Below are positions 56,526 through 64,000 of a DNA stretch of 64,000 nucleotides, in pieces. Below the pieces are notes generated by a model that was given only the letters and a program-made list of their open reading frames with translations, did not search any database and was not told the DNA's origin. The stretch spans positions 2,108,001 to 2,172,000 of the forward strand of contig JASGKG010000001.1 in NCBI GenBank assembly GCA_047600805.1, read 5' to 3'. Numbering within the stretch: position 1 is the stretch's first letter; every line of letters begins with the position of its first letter. The DNA comes from JADKHC01 sp047600805. GTDB lineage: Bacteria; Verrucomicrobiota; Verrucomicrobiia; Opitutales; Opitutaceae. Made by a program: the position numbers and the translations under genes.

Positions 56526-56669
56526 CCCGCGACTTTGCGGATCTGGGACGGTTTGTAAATGGGTTCGTTCGACCAACCCCTAAACTGAAAAGTTTTTCGC
56601 AAGCGCCCGTCTGAATTTACAGATGGCCAAACCACGTCTGCTGAGAAAGATCTCGGCAACTTACGGTTC

Positions 56670-57662
56670 ATGCCAAAACCACCGCCACAGGACACCCTAC
56701 CCTCGCCTGCCTTCGTCGACGCGTTCACCGCGTGCGCGGACGCGGAGCAGCGGATGCCCTTCGAGCGGTTCATGCAACTGGCGCTGTATCACCCCCAGCT
56801 CGGCTATTATCGCGGCGAACGAAAACGCGTCGGCTACGGCCAAGGCACGGATTTCTTCACGGCGAGTTCGACCGGGGCGCTGTTCGGCGAACTCGTCCAT
56901 GCGGCGTGTCGCTCGCTGCTGAGCGTGAATGCACTTTCTGAATACACCTTTGTAGAAATCGGCGCGGAACCCTCCGGGGGAATTCTGGCGAGCGCGCAGC
57001 ATACGTTCGGAGCCGTGCGAACGATTCGCGTAGGTGAGCCTCTTGAGATTGAGGGCAAATGCGTGGTGTTTTCCAACGAGCTGTTCGACGCGCAGCCTTT
57101 TCGGCGATTTAGGTTGAGCGAAGGACGATGGCGCGAGCTCGGCGTGCAGTGGATCGACGGTCAACTTCGCGAAATCGCCCTCGCGCCGACGACCGCGGAG
57201 CTGCCGGCGCAACTTCCAACGCATGCGCCCGAAGGCTACAGCCTCGACCTGCCGCTGGCGGCGACAGCACTCGCGAAAGAAATCGTTTCGCAGCCGTGGA
57301 CCGGGCTCTTCATCGCCTTCGACTACGGCAAAAGCTGGCGCGAACTGATCGAGGCGCAGCCGGCAGGAACGGCGCGGGCCTACTTTCGGCACCAACAATC
57401 GAACGACCTGCTCGCCCGGCCCGGACACCAGGACCTCACGTGTCACGTTTGTTGGGATTGGCTGGCGGACGCGTTGCGCGAAGGCGGCTTTGCCCAACCG
57501 ACGCTCGAGACCCAAGAAGCGTTCCTGATTCGACGGGCGGCCGATTTCATGTCGTCGACCGTCGCCGCCGAGGCCGCACACCTGAGCAAACGCAAGCTCG
57601 GCCTGCTCCAACTGCTGCAGCAGCTCGGCCAGAAGTTCCAGGTTTTGTGGGGCTTACGCTAA
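56670..57662 (+). CDS. SAM-dependent methyltransferase, MidA/NDUFAF7 family
   Basis: 330 residues. Lead-in MPFERFMQLALYHPQLGYYR, then GTDFFTASSTGALFGELV and FVEIGAEPSGGIL (SAM-binding loop), VVFSNELFDAQPFRRF and FIAFDYGK: the pattern of PF02636 arginine methyltransferases (human NDUFAF7 methylates a complex I subunit). The usual G-x-G of the SAM loop reads GAEPSGG here. Bacterial targets are unknown. rpmB follows after 78 bases. Confidence 0.88.
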   Translation: MPKPPPQDTLPSPAFVDAFTACADAEQRMPFERFMQLALYHPQLGYYRGERKRVGYGQGTDFFTASSTGALFGELVHAACRSLLSVNALSEYTFVEIGAEPSGGILASAQHTFGAVRTIRVGEPLEIEGKCVVFSNELFDAQPFRRFRLSEGRWRELGVQWIDGQLREIALAPTTAELPAQLPTHAPEGYSLDLPLAATALAKEIVSQPWTGLFIAFDYGKSWRELIEAQPAGTARAYFRHQQSNDLLARPGHQDLTCHVCWDWLADALREGGFAQPTLETQEAFLIRRAADFMSSTVAAEAAHLSKRKLGLLQLLQQLGQKFQVLWGLR

Positions 57663-57740
57663 TCAGCCGCTCTCAAAAGATTCCCCTTGCTTCGCGAGGC
57701 GCCCGCCCTTTACTCACGACCCTTTAAACAACTCGAAACC

Positions 57741-57971
57741 ATGGCCAGAATTTGTGCAATCACAGGCAAACGCCCCGTTAAGGGCAGCAGCATTAACCGT
57801 AAAGGTCAGTCCAAGAAGAGCGGCGGCATCGGCACGCACGTGACGAGCATCACGAAACGCAAATTCCGGCCTAACCTTCAGCGCATTCGCATCAAGCTCG
57901 CCAACGGCGGCACGAAGCGCGTTCTCGTTTCGGTCAAGGCCATTAAGGCCGGCTTGGTCGAGAAGGCCTAA
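57741..57971 (+). CDS. rpmB: 50S ribosomal protein L28
   Basis: 76 residues from ATG 57741; the open frame starts earlier at 57687 but the family begins at MARICAITGKRP. Basic, with the L28 pattern (CxITGKRP, SITKRKFRPNLQ, KLANGGTKRVLVSVKAIKAG). The usual Cys-pair zinc residues are not all present (only one Cys). The stop overlaps the end of the convergent response-regulator gene by 3-4 bases, and its terminator lies inside that gene. Confidence 0.95.
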   Translation: MARICAITGKRPVKGSSINRKGQSKKSGGIGTHVTSITKRKFRPNLQRIRIKLANGGTKRVLVSVKAIKAGLVEKA

Positions 57972-58726
57972 GGCTGATCTCCCTTTTCTTTCTTTCGAAC
58001 CCGCGGCTTTCCGGTCGCGGGTTTTTTATTTTCTTCGTCGGACGATGTAGGCTCGACAGTTAACGGCAGTTGCTCCTGCTCGGCCGGATTCATGATCGGG
58101 AGCACATACGGGAACGGCGGACGCGAGTGCGTGCCGTAAAGCCGGTTTTCGCAATCCGGGCAAAAGCCGTGCGTGAATTCGACGTTGGCGTGAGCCTTGA
58201 AATAATCTTCCAAGCCCAGCCATTTGCCGTCGGCCTCCTGGATTTTCTTGCAACCAGCACACACCGGCAAGAGCCCGCGCATGTTCTTGAGATTTTCGTG
58301 GGCAATTTCCAATTCGCGACGCGCGAGTTCCCGCTGCGTCTCGACTTGGTGACGGTGAATCGCCAAGTCGATTTGGACCAATAATTCTCGTTCGCCAAAC
58401 GGTTTTAAAATGAAGCCATAAGGCTCGCATTCCCGGGCTTTTTTTAGCGTGAGCGGATCGGAATGGCCCGAGAGAAAAACCACCGGCCGGCCCGTCGTGA
58501 TGCGTATCTGGCGGGCCGCCTCGGCGCCATCCATTTGGCCTTTCAAGCTGATATCCATGAGCACGAGATCGGGAACCAAGGAGAACGTCAGCTTCACCGC
58601 TTCCTCGCCGTTGTCGACCAGCGCGGCGATCGTATAGCCCAAGCGCCGAAGCACCATGATCAGGCCGTTGGCGACGAGAGGTTCATCTTCAACCACCAGT
58701 AAGCGGCGAGAGGTCGGGGAAGTCAT
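57968..58726 (-). CDS. Response regulator with C-terminal four-Cys domain
   Basis: 252 residues from ATG 58726 (frame opens at 58789). Residues ~8-125 are a CheY-like receiver: VVEDEPLV (acidic pair), LMDIS with the phospho-Asp, FLSGHSD (Thr/Ser) and LKPFG (Lys). A helical linker leads to LPVCAGCKKIQEADGKW...HGFCPDCENRLYG, a CxxC-x~35-CxxC zinc-like motif often found after receiver or PAS domains. The C-terminus is basic. No HTH is seen. The partner kinase is not in the window. Its 3' end carries the rpmB terminator hairpin. Confidence 0.9.
   Translation of the reverse strand: MTSPTSRRLLVVEDEPLVANGLIMVLRRLGYTIAALVDNGEEAVKLTFSLVPDLVLMDISLKGQMDGAEAARQIRITTGRPVVFLSGHSDPLTLKKARECEPYGFILKPFGERELLVQIDLAIHRHQVETQRELARRELEIAHENLKNMRGLLPVCAGCKKIQEADGKWLGLEDYFKAHANVEFTHGFCPDCENRLYGTHSRPPFPYVLPIMNPAEQEQLPLTVEPTSSDEENKKPATGKPRVRKKEKGDQP
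57998..58027 (+). terminator. rpmB terminator inside the convergent response-regulator gene
   Basis: aacccgcg at 57998-58005 pairs with cgcgggtt at 58016-58023 with a 10-base loop, followed by Ts on the plus strand. It ends the rpmB transcript while lying in the last codons of the gene on the other strand. Confidence 0.85.
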
Positions 58727-58874
58727 GGGGCAACAAAAGCGACTCGGCTGGCCAAGCAAATGCCTCAGCCGTGAAGAGGGGTCAAGCACGCTCCGACCGG
58801 GAAAAATGCCCAGTTCGTCCGCAGCTACTCGACAGAAGGCTGTAGTTCATCGGCGCAGGCTCGAACCCGAACTT

Positions 58875-59900
58875 TTAAATATGACCAGGAGCTTCGATGA
58901 TAATGCGCTCCAGCATCGCTTCGTATTCGGCGTGGTCTTTCTGATTCAGACCGTCGGCCACCTGATAACGGACAAGGTCTTCGGTGTACCTTCCGTCATT
59001 TTCCGCATCAATCGCGTCGGAATACCCCAGGGCCGAGTATCCGTCCACGAGGCGGTAGGCCAATTCGAACACGCCAGCGCGCCCATCACGTTTCACTTTT
59101 TCAGAGCTCAGCGCTTTCGCCAACTGCGCGTCATTCGCGGACAGACCGTGCCGCTTCAGGATTTTTAGTACGATGTCTTTGTGAGGCGTGTGGCCAAACA
59201 TCGCTAGCGCGTGCACCGCGTCGAGCGGCGACATAATCGGAGCGCCAGTGAACGTCGCGTAATACCGATTTAAATCCTGCAATTGAAGTTCGAACTCGAC
59301 GTGCTTGCTCACCGCATCCGCTTCCTTCTTTCCCACCCTCTCCTTCATGGCAGCAGCGGTTTTCTTCGAGGGAAATCCGCTCAGAGCAGCACCCGAAGCG
59401 TGCAAAAGAAATTGGAACGGCGCATCCGGCGAAAGCGTGATCTCACGGGTCGTGTAGTCGAAGCCCAAGCCTTTGGTTGTCGCACCAGAACCACGGGTCA
59501 TCACTCCTCCGAAAACCCCTTTTTCCGAAGACCGCCAGTTGATCTTCACCTCGACGTTCGCGGCGCCGTAGTTGCAGTAGAAGGGCTGATCTTTGGCGAC
59601 TGTCTCGCGATACGCTTTCTTCTCCAGCAGGCATTTCACAAGGTCGAACTTTGAAGTGTCGTAAGCCGCCTCGAGAACTTCGACGTAGCTAATCGAGTGG
59701 CGTTTGAACGCGGAACTCGAAAGCACCTCCACTTTCGCCTCGTACACTTTCCGGCGCTCCGTTTTCTCGCTCACCCTCATTTCCGGAAGAAGCACCGGTT
59801 TTTCTGAAAAATATTCGCCGGTCGCGGGGAGAACCGAATCTGCTCCCCACGCAACCGCAGCCACAAACATGGAAAAACCTAAAAGCGATAGAGTTTTCAT
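58875..59900 (-). CDS. Secreted protein of unknown function
   Basis: 341 residues from ATG 59900, which begins a signal peptide (KTLSLLGFSMFVAAVAWGAD). No known family was recognised. The middle (~130-210) is beta-rich with NVEVKINWRSSEKGVFGG; the second half is helical and charged. It is the last of a run of secreted-protein genes on this strand. Confidence 0.65.
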   Translation of the reverse strand: MKTLSLLGFSMFVAAVAWGADSVLPATGEYFSEKPVLLPEMRVSEKTERRKVYEAKVEVLSSSAFKRHSISYVEVLEAAYDTSKFDLVKCLLEKKAYRETVAKDQPFYCNYGAANVEVKINWRSSEKGVFGGVMTRGSGATTKGLGFDYTTREITLSPDAPFQFLLHASGAALSGFPSKKTAAAMKERVGKKEADAVSKHVEFELQLQDLNRYYATFTGAPIMSPLDAVHALAMFGHTPHKDIVLKILKRHGLSANDAQLAKALSSEKVKRDGRAGVFELAYRLVDGYSALGYSDAIDAENDGRYTEDLVRYQVADGLNQKDHAEYEAMLERIIIEAPGHI

Positions 59901-60034
59901 GATGCTCGAATAAAAGCGGGATTCCTTCCTACGCATCAATCTGACGAAGGCCCCGAACAAAAGTTACCCCCTCGTTAACGTCCTTAAACGCCCCGCAGGG
60001 TTAAATACTTCTTTGTCGTAAGAAAACGGTTCGC

Positions 60035-60970
60035 CTACTTTCGCATCGGACCCGCCACGCCGAGCTGCTTCTGTAGATCAGGACTGAGCGGTGATTCCGG
60101 CCCATCCGTCGTTGGAAAAACAACGGAGGGCGGCCAGGACCAAGCCGGTAGAGATTCGTTCGGCTTTTCCAGAGAGCGTATGGCCAGATTGAGCCGAGCG
60201 AGGAGCTCTTCGACCTCCGTTGCGGGTTCGCCGAACGCTTTACCGCGGTTCTTCTCCAAGCGGTACGCACAAATAAGAGCCGCCGCAGGATTGCCGGCAC
60301 GCTCACAAATCATCGCTCGAAGGAGGAGCAACTCAGGCTCGTCGGGCTTTTGCGTGAGCACGCGGTCGATTTCCGCCGCAGCCATTTCAATTTGATCGCG
60401 CAAGAGAGCGTCCTGCGCCCGGTTCACCGCACGAGCCACCACCCGCGAAACGTCACTCGGAGGCAGAACTGTCAGGGGCACATCATCCGAAACGACTTCC
60501 GTGCCGCTTCCCGAACCTCCACCCGTATGCAAACTTGCACGCACCACATAGCTTCCGGGCACCACCCCACGCGTCACCTCATCGGAGATTCGCCACAGCG
60601 CGCCGGCCACCCTAGTTTGATCGAGCACAGCGCGACTTTCGGCGGTTTTGCCCACCACTTCGGCGCGCAGAGCTGAACCCGGGCCTCCGCCAGCTCTCAC
60701 CAGTTGCACCGAAATCAAGTCCACCCAACTGCCGGAGTCGTTGGAGATTTCGATCGGTTTTTTCGATTCTGTGGAAGCGGCGAGTTGCACCTTGATTCTC
60801 AGTGGTTCGCCTTGCTCGATCACGCCCTCCGACACTCCGGAAATTCCTATAGAAATATCGATTTGAGAAGCGGAGGAATTTTCAACCGCCCAAATCCGCC
60901 CGACCGACGGCCCAAAGACGAAAGCGGCGAGCAGTATGGAGTGGTTAAGCTGACGAATGAATTTTATCAT
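60035..60970 (-). CDS. Secreted protein with beta domain and TPR-like C-terminus
   Basis: 311 residues from ATG 60970, which starts a signal peptide (IKFIRQLNHSILLAAFVFG...WAVEN). Residues ~30-180 are beta-rich (EPLRIKVQLAAST, GVVPGSYVVRASLH), Ig-like in pattern; residues ~195-265 are helical with a TPR-like pair (AAAEIDRVLTQKPDEPELLLLRAMICERAGNPAAAL). The ATG overlaps the stop of the metzincin gene by 4 bases, so the two are translationally coupled and probably work together, for example as a protease with a binding or inhibitor partner. Confidence 0.7.
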   Translation of the reverse strand: MIKFIRQLNHSILLAAFVFGPSVGRIWAVENSSASQIDISIGISGVSEGVIEQGEPLRIKVQLAASTESKKPIEISNDSGSWVDLISVQLVRAGGGPGSALRAEVVGKTAESRAVLDQTRVAGALWRISDEVTRGVVPGSYVVRASLHTGGGSGSGTEVVSDDVPLTVLPPSDVSRVVARAVNRAQDALLRDQIEMAAAEIDRVLTQKPDEPELLLLRAMICERAGNPAAALICAYRLEKNRGKAFGEPATEVEELLARLNLAIRSLEKPNESLPAWSWPPSVVFPTTDGPESPLSPDLQKQLGVAGPMRK

Positions 60971-63438
60971 TGGGTCTTTCTTGGCGGTATGGCGTCGTTC
61001 GGGCAGATCTGAGAAAAACAATCGCCCGCGCCCGAAGCGGCGTCGCCGTAACGCGATTGTGGTTTAAACCCGGGCGCATTCACACCCGTGCCTTTGCCGT
61101 CACGACAGAGCTCCAAGCCGATCCGCTCCGTGCCAGGGGTTACCATGTAATAACCTTTTTTGCCGCTCTTCATCTCGTAGAACCGCGCGAAATAGTAGCG
61201 CAGCAAACAGCGCTCTTGGCCGGAATGTTCCCCGTGTTCGACGCCGACCGCACCGTCGATGTGCATCAGGCAAAAGATCGCCAGCACCTCGATCATCATA
61301 TCAGCATATTGCTCCGGCGTTTTAATTGGAATGTCGTAGCCCTGGCGCTTGGCTAGGAATTCCTTCCCTTCCGCAATATAACGCTCACGCATGAATCCAT
61401 CGTACATCTCGCGCAGCTTGCGATAACCTTCGTAATCTCGCGCGGCTATATCTGTGCCTTTTTCGTCGAGAAGCTCGACCGGCTTGTCCATCGAGGGCCC
61501 GTAGTACGGTTTTCCAAGTTTATTGAAAGGATTCTTTGGCGAAACAAATCCAAGGATCTGCCGGTAGTCACCCGAACCATGATGCTCCACCCCAACCGAG
61601 TGAAAAAGCTCGTGGGCAATCGCGCGGTCGAACGCCATCGCCGTATCGCTCAACGCCAGGTTGTAGGGCTTGTTGAATACACTCTGCGCGTCATTGCGTG
61701 CGAGAATTCCGATTCCCTTTACTAAACCGGGACGCCCAGCCACACCTGACTTCAGCATCACCGTCGACGCGCCGTCGTCTCCCAAAGCCGATTTCGAAAA
61801 CACTTTCACCCACACGCCATGCTGGTCGACACGATGTGGACCTTCGCGATGGTTCCCGTTCATGAGCCGCTTCGTTTCTGACATTTCGCTACGTCGGAGC
61901 TTCGAGTGCACGCGCAGTTGTGAGAGCGCCTCGAAGAGCCGAATGCCGTTGTTCGCATCTGGTCCAATGAGGTTCTGGACGAAAAAGTCTTTCTTCGTCG
62001 GATCCCCCTCGACGCGCTGGCCATTCACAGACCACCCGCGGTATTCCTCGTAAAGCGTGAAGCCGTCGCCGTTCGAAGCTTGGCCCTCGACTTTTTCTTC
62101 ATCGTCGCTCGACGAGACGTTCACGACATCGTGCTCCTTGCGCCAAGCCTCCGCGATCCAATCGGCACCGTTCGTTTTCGGCACCCGCACGATATCCTCG
62201 CCTCCGCCCTCTCCCTTCATCACACCGACAATTTCACGGCCGTCAGCCAATAAGAACGTGACCATCAACCCGCACTTCCCTCCAAAATCATAGCTGTCGA
62301 TTTTTGCCTCGGCAAAGGGCCGTTTCTTTTCGTCGAGACGGGTCTGCGGCGTCGTGAATTTTTGATCTTCGTCGCTAAGCGTTCCAGTAAAGTCTGCCGC
62401 GCTCAGCCGCATATCCGGATCGCGATCGTTTGCCGATAATGGCCAGTTCATGCACACGCCAGGTTCCCGCGACGTATCCAGCAGACGAAACCGAGCTTCT
62501 TTGACTGCCGGCAAATCTTCCACCCGCCCGCCTTTCGGAAGAAGCGTCGCTCGAGCCACAATATTATTTCCCGGTTTCTTGGGGTTCGATAGCAATCCGA
62601 GCGGTCGCCACTTTGCGTAGTCTTCAATCGTGATCTCAACCTCAACGTCGTCGAACTCCGGGTGAAGTATCAAACGGCCAATTTGGCCGCTCTTCCGCGA
62701 GGGCCGATCAGGCGAAGACGTATCGATCGCAAGATCTTTCACGATAGTGCTGGGTTTTTCGCTCAGTTCTCCGTCGAAGACGGCACTCTGAATTCGATTG
62801 TCCTGCCATACCCGCGTGCCGCTGTACCCGGGCCGATTGCTCTGGCTTACCGAAACAACGGAGTACGAGTCTTTCATAAAACCGGGGGAGGCCAGCTGCC
62901 ATTTGCCGGTTTCAAAATCTATCATCAGGTTAAACGCATCCAGCCCGTCGGGCGGTCCGTTAAACTCGCCGTGATTGGTCGAGTGCCCACGATTCGCATC
63001 AGAGGTTCCATCACCGACGTAATCTACGTAACCAGATGCGCGCGCTGAGTTGGCCAAAAACGTGAGCTGGGGAGTGGCCTCCATCGCGGGCATGTTGGCT
63101 TTGTAGAGCGCGATCATTTCCTTCGGGATTCCCGGCGGCAGCTCTGGGGGCAATTCGTTTGGGCGAACGACCGCCATCGTAAAGGAGATATTCACGTATT
63201 CGCGCCAGCGGTCGATCGTATGATCTCCGAAGTCGGGTTCGTCGATCGACGCTTGATAGTCCACCATCAACGTTCCTCGAAAGCGCGTCACCGAGCGCCA
63301 TGCTTTCGCGTTTTCCGCATCTTCAGCACGGAGCTCGGCTTGCCATAGGGAAACGGAGGCCAGCGCAACGAACCAAATCGACATTACGCCATGAGTGATC
63401 CGTAGAAACTGCTGCACAAAAGAAGATAGCTGAAGCAT
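60967..63438 (-). CDS. Secreted metzincin-type zinc metalloprotease-like protein
   Basis: 823 residues with an N-terminal signal peptide (a second start candidate is ATG 63384). The only recognisable active-site motif is AHELFHSVGVEHHG, an exact HExxHxxGxxH metzincin zinc site, near residue ~610. The ~600 residues before it are beta-rich and not assigned to a family. Most metzincins are far smaller, so the protease core seems to sit in a large host protein. It overlaps the following TPR-like gene and follows the SprA-related gene, 99 bases away. Confidence 0.75.
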   Translation of the reverse strand: MLQLSSFVQQFLRITHGVMSIWFVALASVSLWQAELRAEDAENAKAWRSVTRFRGTLMVDYQASIDEPDFGDHTIDRWREYVNISFTMAVVRPNELPPELPPGIPKEMIALYKANMPAMEATPQLTFLANSARASGYVDYVGDGTSDANRGHSTNHGEFNGPPDGLDAFNLMIDFETGKWQLASPGFMKDSYSVVSVSQSNRPGYSGTRVWQDNRIQSAVFDGELSEKPSTIVKDLAIDTSSPDRPSRKSGQIGRLILHPEFDDVEVEITIEDYAKWRPLGLLSNPKKPGNNIVARATLLPKGGRVEDLPAVKEARFRLLDTSREPGVCMNWPLSANDRDPDMRLSAADFTGTLSDEDQKFTTPQTRLDEKKRPFAEAKIDSYDFGGKCGLMVTFLLADGREIVGVMKGEGGGEDIVRVPKTNGADWIAEAWRKEHDVVNVSSSDDEEKVEGQASNGDGFTLYEEYRGWSVNGQRVEGDPTKKDFFVQNLIGPDANNGIRLFEALSQLRVHSKLRRSEMSETKRLMNGNHREGPHRVDQHGVWVKVFSKSALGDDGASTVMLKSGVAGRPGLVKGIGILARNDAQSVFNKPYNLALSDTAMAFDRAIAHELFHSVGVEHHGSGDYRQILGFVSPKNPFNKLGKPYYGPSMDKPVELLDEKGTDIAARDYEGYRKLREMYDGFMRERYIAEGKEFLAKRQGYDIPIKTPEQYADMMIEVLAIFCLMHIDGAVGVEHGEHSGQERCLLRYYFARFYEMKSGKKGYYMVTPGTERIGLELCRDGKGTGVNAPGFKPQSRYGDAASGAGDCFSQICPNDAIPPRKTQ

Positions 63439-63537
63439 GCGCTGTCTGGATTGTTGCTGCCCAATGGATGCGGGAACGACGTGTTTTCAAGTCGTCGGCG
63501 AACTTGTCCCCGCCTCATCGCGAAAGGCTCGGCAAAC

Positions 63538-64000
63538 TCAGGCTTTGGCGTTGATCAACGTCCCCGTCGACGCAGGGAGCCGATTGTAGCGAGTCTCGAC
63601 CGAGCGTTTCACCCCGGGCATGCTCTCCAAATCCACTGCTCTCAACTGCGCCCGCGCCTGAGCTTCCATGCGTGAAGCCGCTGCAGCCACAGCAATATCT
63701 TGCGGGGAAGGATCCGCCGGCGCCAGTGCCGCGGCGCGAATGGCTATCATCTTTGCAATGGTTGCAGAGGGATTGCCGGAAATGGGAGAAACATCGACCT
63801 GAACTTCGCCGCCAATGGCATAACGCTTCCCGTCCGGGCCCGTCTGATAGGTATAGCTTGCGCCGCCTGAAACATACGACCCGGCCGCGGCCATGTGAGC
63901 CGCCTCGTGAGCGATAACTTCGCGATCACGCGAACTCAGTTTAGAGATGGTGTCTTGTTCGCCAGTCGAACCCATCGCGTCAACCGAAGCTTCGTTTTCC
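63538..64000 (-). CDS. SprA-related putative metalloprotease (5' end outside window)
   Basis: At least 154 residues; the frame stays open to the right edge beyond the ATG at 63975, so the true start is probably outside. RDREVIAHEAAHMAAAG gives an HExxH zinc motif, followed by YTYQTGPDGKRYAIGGEV, DVSPISGNP and KMIAIRAAALAPADPSPQD, which together match the SprA-related catalytic family, uncharacterised in most bacteria. It is the first visible gene of the secreted-protein run read leftwards. Confidence 0.85.
   Translation of the reverse strand, partial: ENEASVDAMGSTGEQDTISKLSSRDREVIAHEAAHMAAAGSYVSGGASYTYQTGPDGKRYAIGGEVQVDVSPISGNPSATIAKMIAIRAAALAPADPSPQDIAVAAAASRMEAQARAQLRAVDLESMPGVKRSVETRYNRLPASTGTLINAKA

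Overview
The window looks like chromosome from a Verrucomicrobiota bacterium, probably close to Opitutaceae. The evidence is indirect: high GC, an ECF sigma factor fused to a membrane anchor and C-terminal domain, a plant-polysaccharide lyase fused to passenger-type (PATR) repeats and an MBG domain, a RhaI-type L-rhamnose isomerase, a fused CcoNO oxidase, and very few Shine-Dalgarno motifs before the starts. No rRNA or tRNA gene, phage, insertion sequence or CRISPR array was seen.

Bases 1-16.3 kb hold a polysaccharide-degradation block that fits rhamnogalacturonan-I: the C-terminal part of a GH2 beta-galactosidase, a 1882-residue PL4 rhamnogalacturonan lyase fusion, a metallo-beta-lactamase-fold hydrolase, a two-domain carbohydrate esterase lipoprotein, a mannonate-oxidoreductase-like SDR, an ECF sigma factor, a secreted GH51 arabinofuranosidase and a secreted alpha/beta hydrolase. 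A secreted signal-peptidase-like protein and a nucleoside-permease-like MFS transporter follow. Two small paralogous proteins lie at 18.0-18.8 kb.

Bases 19.2-27.6 kb (minus strand) are a high-affinity cbb3 oxidase cluster in the order DUF2934 gene, ccoS, ccoNO fusion, ccoQ, single-haem ccoP, ccoG, a 49-residue CcoH/FixH-like peptide, TauE/SafE-like protein, ccoI. Regulators and surface-polysaccharide genes (AraC with PocR domain, GT4 glycosyltransferase, WbaP-like phosphotransferase) come next. Housekeeping genes follow at 32.4-39.9 kb: pyrB-pyrC, a membrane pseudokinase, a CPBP protease, thiL-tsaE.

Bases 39.9-43.6 kb are an L-rhamnose module (rhaT, rhaI, divergent AraC regulator), which could take up sugar released by the lyase. 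Bases 46.3-53.2 kb are an L-fucose-type module (AraC regulator, fucose-isomerase-family protein, fucP, DeoR regulator, double-domain class II aldolase), with two long imperfect inverted repeats in its intergenic gaps. Bases 53.5-54.1 kb hold about 28 diverged 21-bp tandem units. The right end has ctpA-tsaD, a MidA-like methyltransferase, rpmB, a response regulator and a run of secreted proteins including a metzincin-type protease and a SprA-related protease cut by the window edge.
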